In this document: positions 1-5,005 of the stretch, one piece after another
How positions within the stretch are numbered: the first letter of the stretch is position 1
Layout of the letters: each line of letters opens with the position of its first letter
NCBI GenBank assembly: GCA_002732845.1
Contig: NVSZ01000001.1
Span: 27,909 to 34,369 of the forward strand
Direction: 5' to 3'
Length of the DNA: 6,461 bases
Source of the DNA: Rhodospirillaceae bacterium
GTDB taxonomy: Bacteria; Pseudomonadota; Alphaproteobacteria; Rhodospirillales; Magnetovibrionaceae
Position numbers and translations under genes: made by a program
The notes under the pieces: generated by a model
What the model saw: the letters and a program-made list of their open reading frames with translations, nothing else
Databases searched by the model: none
What the model was told of the DNA's origin: nothing

Positions 1-8
1 GTGACAGC

Positions 9-1565
9 ATGAGCAGTTTTGGGGATAGTTTTTCCAATACCTTTGGGTCCGACAGTCTTGGCGATACCATGCAAAACTCAGGTTTGGATAAAATGAGCGA
101 AGGCCTGACAACACCTTTGGATGCAGGGCTTGGCAAAGGCCTAGGTGACACCTTAACCCCCATCAAAATTCCTGAAACCAGCAACTTTGGTGGTGTTATG
201 GACAATCTCAAGCCATCCGAAGCATCCTTGCCCAAATCCACACCAAAAATTGACCTCAATCCCAAACCCGGTCAAACCCACGTTGGTGCGGCCCAACAGG
301 TCAGAAATGTTAAGGTTCTGAATCAGCAAAGTGACCTCGCGGCTAAATCCGTGCAAGCCCCAAAAAAGGCCCCGCTTACGCTGAACCAGAAAATTGAAGC
401 CACGACTAAGAACATGAACGCTACTCGTATTGCTGAACAGAAAGCCAAAATGCCAACTTCTCAGCAAGCAATTTACAACGACATGGTTGCCAAGGCGAAG
501 GCTGGACGACAAAACATGCTGGCTCAGCAAGGAACGCCGCAAGCAGCAAAACTTCTGGGTACGGCTTCACCAACACGTTCCGCACAAGCGCCCGCATCTC
601 AGCCCAGAACGGCAACACCTGCGTACAAATTCTCTGACGAAGACGATGCCGCTATCGGTCGTGAAGCGGACGGTATTGTTAAAACCAAGAACCTTGAAGG
701 CCCGCTGAAATACCACAAAGGCGCCTACGCCACGGGAACCCCGAAAGCCAAAGCAGAGTTCGAAAACTTCCTCGGCAAAGTCCATGACAAAGACCCCGGG
801 AAAGCCAAAGACATTATTACGAATATGCGGAAGAGCGGCTTTGATGTGGGGGGGAAGTCTGTATTAAGTGGGGGAAATGGTCAAAACATGCTTCACGGTG
901 GCAGTGGTCAGGATGTTCTAGAGACGCAAGCCCAAAAAACTATTCAGGAGTCTAACAAAAATATTTCAGGTTCAATTGGACAACACGGTAAAAACAATCC
1001 TGAAGACGTTGCAAAAGTCCAAAATGCATTGGTTAAATATGGCGTAATGGACTCGAAAAATGCAACAGGATATATCAGCCCAGAAACATTACGTGATACC
1101 AAAAAGTTTCAGGAGCTAGCTGGACTAAAAGTTGACGGCGTCATCAAGCCTGATGGACCAACCCTTTCTGAGTTGATGAAAGAAGATTCAATTGAACAGT
1201 GGAGAGAAAAGAGAAACATGATTGGTGAGCCCATTCAAATGGCAGAGGGTAAACGATATATGTCAAGTGACCCCCAAAACCCTAGTCTTTTACGTCAAGG
1301 ACTAGAATGGGGATGGGATTTTGGTTTTGATGTCTATGATAGAGCTACAAATCCTAAGAAGAACACCATGACAGCAAAGCAAGCCTTAGTCGCTCCTGCA
1401 CAGATTGTCGGCTTAGGTGTTTTAGGCGGCGGCGGCGGCATGCTTCCGAAGCAAGCGGGATTAGCTGGAGGTCTTCTCTCTATCCCTGCTAAGATTGCCT
1501 CTGATAAAATTAAAAAAGACTACCTTAATACACAATTCAAAAAACCAAAAAAAAGAAGCAAATAA
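9..1565 (+). CDS. Modular cysteine-free protein with RTX-like motif and peptidoglycan-binding-type domain, function unknown
   Basis: I do not recognise this 518-residue protein as a named family. Residues 1-60 are low complexity, rich in Ser, Gly, Leu and Asp, with repeated FG and LGD words. Residues 65-205 are Ala/Gln/Lys/Pro-rich and probably disordered or partly coiled. Residues 206-285 may be a small folded domain. Residues 288-305 hold two RTX-like nonapeptides (GGNGQNMLH and GGSGQDVLE). Residues about 328-390 match the PG_binding_1 pattern: a VQNAL helix, SPET, a KFQ helix, then GLKVDGVIKPDG. Residues 461-497 are hydrophobic and glycine-rich, and the tail is very basic (KKPKKRSK). No signal peptide is visible, and there is no cysteine in 518 residues, as is common in exported proteins. 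GC content falls after about codon 285. The ATG at 9 shows no Shine-Dalgarno sequence in the 8 available bases. The frame is open to the window edge, so the true start may lie upstream. A non-classically secreted or wall-associated protein is inferred. Confidence 0.75.
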   Translation: MSSFGDSFSNTFGSDSLGDTMQNSGLDKMSEGLTTPLDAGLGKGLGDTLTPIKIPETSNFGGVMDNLKPSEASLPKSTPKIDLNPKPGQTHVGAAQQVRNVKVLNQQSDLAAKSVQAPKKAPLTLNQKIEATTKNMNATRIAEQKAKMPTSQQAIYNDMVAKAKAGRQNMLAQQGTPQAAKLLGTASPTRSAQAPASQPRTATPAYKFSDEDDAAIGREADGIVKTKNLEGPLKYHKGAYATGTPKAKAEFENFLGKVHDKDPGKAKDIITNMRKSGFDVGGKSVLSGGNGQNMLHGGSGQDVLETQAQKTIQESNKNISGSIGQHGKNNPEDVAKVQNALVKYGVMDSKNATGYISPETLRDTKKFQELAGLKVDGVIKPDGPTLSELMKEDSIEQWREKRNMIGEPIQMAEGKRYMSSDPQNPSLLRQGLEWGWDFGFDVYDRATNPKKNTMTAKQALVAPAQIVGLGVLGGGGGMLPKQAGLAGGLLSIPAKIASDKIKKDYLNTQFKKPKKRSK

Positions 1566-1583
1566 GTCATGTGATACAATGAC
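1566..1583 (+). other. Short hairpin directly after the first gene's stop
   Basis: GTCAT (1566-1570) and ATGAC (1579-1583) form a 5-bp inverted repeat with an 8-nt loop immediately after the TAA of the first gene. It is AT-rich and lacks a downstream T-run, so it is a weak terminator at best. It may protect the mRNA 3' end or be chance. Confidence 0.3.
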
Positions 1584-1585
1584 AA

Positions 1586-1653
1586 AGGCGAGCATTTATA
1601 TGCATTTTGGGATTGCAACTTCTGGCTAATTCTATAGCATAAAGTGCTCGCCT
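1586..1653 (+). other. Branched inverted repeat, possible terminator or structured leader
   Basis: AGGCGAGCA (1586-1594) is exactly complementary to TGCTCGCCT (1645-1653). After one bulged base (G1644) the stem continues as TTTAT (1595-1599) with ATAAA (1639-1643), giving 14 pairs. The enclosed 39 nt contain two smaller inverted repeats, TGCA (1601-1604 with 1614-1617) and GCTA/TAGC (1625-1628 with 1635-1638), so a three-way junction can be drawn. T-rich but interrupted sequence (TATTGTTTCTGTTTATTTG) follows. It could end transcription of the first gene, regulate the MORN gene just downstream, or be a small mobile or structured repeat. The pairing is seen; the function is inferred. Confidence 0.5.
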
Positions 1654-1685
1654 ATTGTTTCTGTTTATTTGATAAGGAAATGCCG

Positions 1686-2639
1686 ATGTATGGAAATCGT
1701 TATGCGTTTTCTCAATTTGTTGCGATTTTCATGTTGCTCGCATTTGTTAATCTGCCAGCAATCGCCGAAGACATGACAAGTTCATGGGCTCCTATAAAGA
1801 ACATCACCGACTGTAAATATTGGTTTCCGGATTATAAAAACACTAATCACGAACTCGAAGTTCCGACTTGGTCAGGCTCATGTCGGAACGGTTATGTGCA
1901 TGGGCAAGGCATATTAAAGGATGCATCTGTATATCTTGAAGGTAATTTCATACATGGAAAACTGCAAGGTTATGGGCGACTTGACGGCACCATCAACCAT
2001 AAAGAAGGCCCCCGAACGGGGCATTTCGAAGGGCAATTTAAGGATAGCGTTTTAAACGGGAAAGGCACCTTTGAAGGCGATATGATCCGAAATAATAAAA
2101 CCATACATCTCCGTTATGATGGATCATTCAAAAATGGTATTTTTCACGGCCTTGGTAAGATGGATTTAGGCAAAGATGGCGGCTATGAAGGTGAGTTCAA
2201 GAACGGTGAATTTCATGGACAAGGCACATTCATATATGCAGATGGCACACGTTACAGCGGATCTTTTAAGAATAAGTGGGAACACGGGATTGGTGTAAAG
2301 AAATTTTCCGATGGCCGCCGTTATGAAGGTGAATTTGAAGCGGGATATTCCAACGGATATGGCATCTTAACCTTCCCCGATGGTACAAAGTATGAAGGCA
2401 ATTTCATCAAAGGGACATTGCAAGGTCAAGGTCGCATAGATTGGTCAAGTGGATCGTATTTTGCAGGAAATATTAAAAATGACATTCCTTCTGGACACGG
2501 GATTTTCGGTTTCAAAAATGGTGATACCTGTGAAGGGCAATGGCTGGGCTTAAACGTGATCGGCACGGGTGCAGGTTCAGTAAAGGGAAAATCTGTACGT
2601 TGTTTCATGGAAGGCAAAGCTATAAAGTTCGCAAATTAA
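1686..2639 (+). CDS. Exported MORN-repeat protein
   Basis: The protein has 317 residues and consists almost wholly of MORN repeats (YEGxFxxGxxxGxG). I count ten units at roughly residues 64-75, 83-97, 114-127, 144-157, 167-180, 190-203, 213-226, 236-249, 258-272 and 282-295; the first and last two are degenerate. MORN arrays form elongated beta-sheets that act as scaffolds or contact membranes and proteins, and they show no catalysis by themselves. The N-terminus is a good Sec signal peptide: a basic start, the hydrophobic stretch FVAIFMLLAFVNLPAIA, and AIA before ED, with predicted cleavage after residue 27. Four cysteines (43, 66, 282, 306) could form disulfides. The frame is open from a GTG at 1644 and has an ATG at 1680. 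The ATG at 1686 is chosen because AAGGA at 1674-1678 is 7 nt upstream, whereas the GTG lies inside the inverted repeat. The gene is AT-rich like the end of the preceding gene, which suggests a shared origin. Its role is unknown, with a periplasmic scaffold or partner likely. Confidence 0.85.
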   Translation: MYGNRYAFSQFVAIFMLLAFVNLPAIAEDMTSSWAPIKNITDCKYWFPDYKNTNHELEVPTWSGSCRNGYVHGQGILKDASVYLEGNFIHGKLQGYGRLDGTINHKEGPRTGHFEGQFKDSVLNGKGTFEGDMIRNNKTIHLRYDGSFKNGIFHGLGKMDLGKDGGYEGEFKNGEFHGQGTFIYADGTRYSGSFKNKWEHGIGVKKFSDGRRYEGEFEAGYSNGYGILTFPDGTKYEGNFIKGTLQGQGRIDWSSGSYFAGNIKNDIPSGHGIFGFKNGDTCEGQWLGLNVIGTGAGSVKGKSVRCFMEGKAIKFAN

Positions 2640-2679
2640 ACTCTACTTATCGCCAAGCCTATTTCTTAACCTGACAACA

Positions 2680-2708
2680 AAATCAATGGGGTCAGAGTAA
2701 ATTGATTT
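2680..2708 (+). repeat. GGGGTCAGAG-type hairpin repeat
   Basis: AAATCAAT (2680-2687) and ATTGATTT (2701-2708) form a perfect 8-bp stem around the 13-nt loop GGGGTCAGAGTAA. From memory, the word GGGGTCAGAG next to ATTGATTT recurs in intergenic regions of many proteobacterial genomes, often near REP-associated or IS200-like tyrosine transposase genes. It coincides with the left end of the 123-bp element, so it may be a remnant of that element's terminus. The family link is recall, not a search result. Confidence 0.45.
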
Positions 2709-2803
2709 CACCAATGACCTCAACGACACTCTTTTTCACCTAGGTCGTGTGAAATGGAGAGATTAAATAGCTCGGCTTGCGCGGCTAAATCTCGCCATTG
2801 ATT
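2681..2803. mobile_element. Putative 123-bp MITE-like element
   Basis: AATCAATGG at 2681-2689 is exactly inverted as CCATTGATT at 2795-2803. The match continues as AATCAATGGGG against AATCAATGGCG, 10 of 11 positions. The trinucleotide CAA directly flanks both ends (2678-2680 and 2804-2806) and could be a target duplication. The inside is non-coding and has further inverted repeats: TTTCAC/GTGAAA near the centre (2734-2739 with 2749-2754) and GAGATT plus TAGC with GCTA plus AATCTC (2759-2793). Terminal inverted repeats, short length, no ORF and an intergenic site between convergent genes fit a miniature inverted-repeat element. The 3-bp flank is short enough to be chance, and no transposase is present to confirm mobility. 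Confidence 0.5.
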
Positions 2804-2812
2804 CAAATCAGA

Positions 2813-3799
2813 TTAATCGTTCATTCGTCTTTTGATTTCTATGGCAATGTCTTGGGCCGCATTTAAGGGAGGATGGGTCCATTTTTCAAACGCCACATTC
2901 CCGTTCAAAGGTTTTGCGTAACCTTGTTCATAAAGCGTTTGGTGAAGGCGCGCGTGTTTGTCTGTGATTAAATCTTTGGGTGCAAAAATGTAGAGCGGGG
3001 CGTTGGTCGCCGCGGCCTCGCAACACATCGATACGCTGTCGCCTGTGACAATCGTATAAGACGCTAAAGCCAGATAACCAAAATAAGGATTTTCCCCCGT
3101 ATCCCCCCATTTAAAGATATTTGTAGGCGTATCGCCGAGGGCTTCGATCAAAGCCTTTGTCGCCTCAACTGTGGATCGTCTGGACGTGGTGACCAACAAC
3201 GAACCGCCCATGTCTTTGGCAAGTTTTCGCGCTTGGGTGCCTAAATCCCGAGCCATGGTGGGCGTGAAGGTTCTGTTTTTGGTGCTGCCGCCGACGATCA
3301 GGGCGATGTGTGGTGAGGGAAGATGGGCAAATTTTTCAGCCCAGACCTTGCGGGCATCCTCCAAAACATCAGCCGTTACGCCGTGCGGGGCACCGATGAT
3401 TTCAAATCGATTGGAAGCTTTGTCCAAACCGTCATGGCGTGGCACAGCAATCAAGCAAAAATCGTCTTCCCCTCGCCCGCCCGGATACATGATTTGCACC
3501 AGTTTGGTTTTGCCCCCCGACATTTTTTTAATGTGTTGAGCAATGGGCGCGGTGCGCCGTCCGGCGGCAATGACCAAATCGGGCCATGGCTCAACCAAAT
3601 CTTTGCGACTGAGGGTATCTAATGTTTTAAACGAAGTGCCCAACATCAAGTTCGGCAGACGGGCCAAGGTATTATAAGCAATGGTTTTTACGGTGCATGC
3701 CCCCCCCAATGCTTGAGCAACGCCCATGACTTGAGCTTTGTTGCCCGCCCGATCGTCAATCAATAGCCATACATTTGCATTTTCAAAAAAAGGCGTCAT
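2813..3799 (-). CDS. Mitochondrial-fission-ELM1-family protein (formerly DUF1022)
   Basis: The 328-residue product fits the bacterial ELM1-like family, which is near full length here. The N-terminal hallmark is WLLIDDRAGNKAQ (11-23). Further blocks are PDLVIAAGRRTAP (73-85), VPRHDGL (119-125), GAPHGVT (136-142), ALIVGGSTKN (166-175), a TTSRRS segment (204-209) and GDSVSMCCEAA (253-263). The two-lobed pattern with a GDSVSM-EA block resembles GT-B glycosyltransferases, so a sugar-transfer or envelope role is possible. The plant relative ELM1 recruits a dynamin-like protein, but the bacterial role is not established. Some annotations call the family a nucleoside-diphosphate-sugar epimerase, which the motifs do not support. 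A TTG at 3826 would add 9 residues. The ATG at 3799 is preferred because AGGA (complement of 3804-3807) lies 4 nt upstream and the conserved domain begins right after it. No signal peptide or membrane helix is visible. A run of eight G lies at codons 31-34. The gene stands alone, convergent with the MORN gene and divergent from hspQ. Confidence 0.88.
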   Translation of the reverse strand: MTPFFENANVWLLIDDRAGNKAQVMGVAQALGGACTVKTIAYNTLARLPNLMLGTSFKTLDTLSRKDLVEPWPDLVIAAGRRTAPIAQHIKKMSGGKTKLVQIMYPGGRGEDDFCLIAVPRHDGLDKASNRFEIIGAPHGVTADVLEDARKVWAEKFAHLPSPHIALIVGGSTKNRTFTPTMARDLGTQARKLAKDMGGSLLVTTSRRSTVEATKALIEALGDTPTNIFKWGDTGENPYFGYLALASYTIVTGDSVSMCCEAAATNAPLYIFAPKDLITDKHARLHQTLYEQGYAKPLNGNVAFEKWTHPPLNAAQDIAIEIKRRMND

Positions 3800-3835
3800 A
3801 TGTTCCTGTATGCTCCCACCGTTCAATCAGATTTA

Positions 3836-3853
3836 ATACCTGTTGGTATACCA
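3836..3853. promoter_or_regulatory. Palindromic candidate operator in the divergent gap
   Basis: TGGTATACCA (3844-3853) is a perfect 10-bp palindrome. It overlaps a second inverted pair, ATACC/GGTAT, ending at 3849, so GGTAT-type half-sites occur in close succession. It lies 37-54 bases upstream of the preferred ELM1-family start and about 110 bases before hspQ. The TGGT-ACCA shape recalls GntR-family operators, but no such regulator gene is in the window. The palindrome is seen; regulatory function is inferred. I find no convincing sigma-70 promoter in either direction in this gap. Confidence 0.35.
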
Positions 3854-3946
3854 CTTAAACTCAAAAAATGATTCTAAATATGACATGCAACAAGGCAAAG
3901 GTTGACCAAATTTCAGAATCGCGAGAAGCTTAGAGTAAGAATATTT

Positions 3947-3959
3947 AAGGAGCCGCTCC
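3947..3959 (+). promoter_or_regulatory. hspQ ribosome binding site inside a small hairpin
   Basis: The Shine-Dalgarno sequence AAGGAG (3947-3952) lies 10 nt before the hspQ ATG. Its GGAG (3949-3952) can pair with CTCC (3956-3959) across a CCG loop. The stem is only 4 bp but all but one pair are G-C. A second small hairpin, CTTA/TAAG (3929-3932 with 3936-3939), lies just upstream. The site fixes the hspQ start. Partial occlusion of the site, as in RNA thermometers, is possible but unproven. Confidence 0.4.
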
Positions 3960-3962
3960 GCC

Positions 3963-4295
3963 ATGCCTACCGATACGGCAAAATACAACGTTGGACAAGT
4001 CATCCACCACACCCTGTTTGATTATCGGGGCGTGATTATTGATGTCGATCCTGAGTTTCGCGTTGGCAGTGAACTGAATGCTCCGGAACGTCGCCCTGCC
4101 CACCGCAACAGCCAAACCAATACCCGCCCGTGGTATCACGTTTTGGTCGATGGCACGGCCGACCGTACTTATGTCTCGGAACAAAATCTGGAACCCGATT
4201 TCGAAGGTGTTCCCATTGATCATCCGGACGTTATCGACTATTTTAATGAACAAACGGCGAAGGGCTATGTCCATCGCCCCGACAAAATTAATTAA
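3963..4295 (+). CDS. hspQ: Heat shock protein HspQ (YccV family, hemimethylated-DNA-binding fold)
   Basis: The 110-residue product is the usual HspQ length. The family core is clear: KYNVGQVIHHTLFDYRGVI (7-25), VDPEF (28-32), PWYHVLVDG (56-64) and TYVSEQNLEPD (69-79). The family fold is a small SH3-like beta-barrel. In enterobacteria HspQ is a cytoplasmic heat-shock protein that acts as a specificity-enhancing factor and substrate of Lon protease and affects DnaA stability; an older report describes binding to hemimethylated DNA. The same role is inferred here. The polar tail (81-110) replaces no known catalytic part. The ATG is supported by AAGGAG 10 nt upstream. Only 35 nt separate its stop from pyrE, with no clear terminator between them, so cotranscription is likely. 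I could not find a good RpoH-type promoter upstream, although sigma-32 control would be expected by analogy. Confidence 0.92.
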   Translation: MPTDTAKYNVGQVIHHTLFDYRGVIIDVDPEFRVGSELNAPERRPAHRNSQTNTRPWYHVLVDGTADRTYVSEQNLEPDFEGVPIDHPDVIDYFNEQTAKGYVHRPDKIN

Positions 4296-4319
4296 ATTAA
4301 AACATCCCCCCTTATTTTT

Positions 4320-4323
4320 GGAG
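4320..4323 (+). promoter_or_regulatory. Ribosome binding site deciding the GTG start of pyrE
   Basis: GGAG ends 7 nt before the GTG at 4331. This supports GTG as the initiator, since the nearest in-frame ATG lies 30 codons downstream and would remove conserved sequence. Confidence 0.7.
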
Positions 4324-4330
4324 ATCTTCC

Positions 4331-5005
4331 GTGAGCGTAAAGCGCAATCCAGCTGGACTTGAAGCCGCTAAAATTCTTCTTGATATCGAAGCCGTTAATT
4401 TCCGCCCCGAAGAGCCGTATATGCTGACCGCCGGATGGGCGAGCCCCGTTTACATCGATTGCCGCAAGCTGATCTCTTTTCCCGCTGAGCGCACGCGGAT
4501 GATGGAAATGGCGGTGGAAACCTTGGAACGCGACGCTGATGTCGATGCTATGGATGCCTTGGCCGGTGGCGAAACGGCGGGCATTCCGTATTCCGCTTGG
4601 TTGGCTCACGCCATGAACAAATCCATGCTGTACGTACGCAAAAAACCCAAAGGCTTTGGGCGCAACGCGCAAATCGAAGGCCACATGCCCGAAGGCCAAC
4701 ACGTGCTTTTGGTCGAAGACTTGACCACCGATGGCGGCTCAAAAATCACCTTTGTCGAAGCTCTGCGCAAAGCCGGGGCCACGGTGTCGGACGTGTTTGT
4801 TGTGTTCTTTTATGGTGTCTTTCCGGGGGCCTTGGAAACCTTGGACAAAGAAGGCATTAAAATGCACTACTTGGCCACATGGCAAGATGTCTTGGAAGTC
4901 GCCGAAGAACGCCAATCCTTTTCTCCCGAAGCCATTCAGGGCGTCAAAGATTTCTTGGCCGATCCAATTGCTTGGTCGAAAGCCCACGGCGGCAAAGGCG
5001 CTTAA
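4331..5005 (+). CDS. pyrE: Orotate phosphoribosyltransferase
   Basis: PyrE joins orotate to PRPP to give orotidine monophosphate, the fifth step of pyrimidine synthesis, in the cytoplasm. The 224-residue protein has the PRPP-binding motif VLLVEDLTTDGGSK (125-138), with the paired acidic residues E129 and D130. It also has a conserved LAGGETAGIPYSAWLA segment (77-92) and the lysine-rich mobile loop RKKPKGFGRNAQIEG (103-117), which supplies catalytic lysine and closes over the active site in this family. GWASPVYIDCRKL (35-47) is the N-terminal orotate-side strand. The DLTTDGGSK version is the form I associate with alphaproteobacteria, differing from the enterobacterial DDVITAGT form. The start is GTG with GGAG 7 nt upstream. 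It probably shares a transcript with hspQ. Its TAA stop overlaps the convergent kinase gene's stop. I see no UTP-sensitive attenuator in the 35-nt leader. Confidence 0.96.
   Translation: MSVKRNPAGLEAAKILLDIEAVNFRPEEPYMLTAGWASPVYIDCRKLISFPAERTRMMEMAVETLERDADVDAMDALAGGETAGIPYSAWLAHAMNKSMLYVRKKPKGFGRNAQIEGHMPEGQHVLLVEDLTTDGGSKITFVEALRKAGATVSDVFVVFFYGVFPGALETLDKEGIKMHYLATWQDVLEVAEERQSFSPEAIQGVKDFLADPIAWSKAHGGKGA

Noticed and set aside
153..785. Minus-strand and alternative-frame ORFs within the first gene
   Set aside because: The plus-strand 518-residue frame carries domain-like patterns and spans them all. The others are shorter and featureless.
1425..1439. Five GGC triplets in a row as a variable microsatellite
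   Set aside because: The unit is a codon, so length change keeps frame. It only encodes the glycine run of the hydrophobic C-terminal segment.
1613..1640. Sigma-70 promoter for the MORN gene (TTGCAA, 16-nt spacer, TAGCAT)
   Set aside because: Each hexamer has only about four of six consensus matches, and they lie inside the inverted repeat. This is not enough to call.
1870..2580. Direct DNA repeats in the MORN gene as a tandem repeat locus or CRISPR-like array
   Set aside because: The periodicity is at protein level (MORN units). The DNA copies are diverged and there are no identical repeats with unique spacers.
3171..3622. Plus-strand ORFs (122 and 99 residues) opposite the ELM1-family gene
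   Set aside because: They are antisense to a well-conserved protein, overlap each other in different frames, lack a ribosome binding site I can see and show no recognisable motif.
3854..3881. Heat-shock sigma factor promoter for hspQ (CTTAAA followed by CTAAATAT)
   Set aside because: The -35-like word lacks the conserved G of CTTG and the -10-like word matches the alphaproteobacterial RpoH consensus poorly, so this could easily be chance in AT-rich sequence.
4292..4987. Minus-strand ORFs (136, 64 and 82 residues) opposite pyrE
   Set aside because: They are antisense to a clear orotate phosphoribosyltransferase and have no motif of their own.
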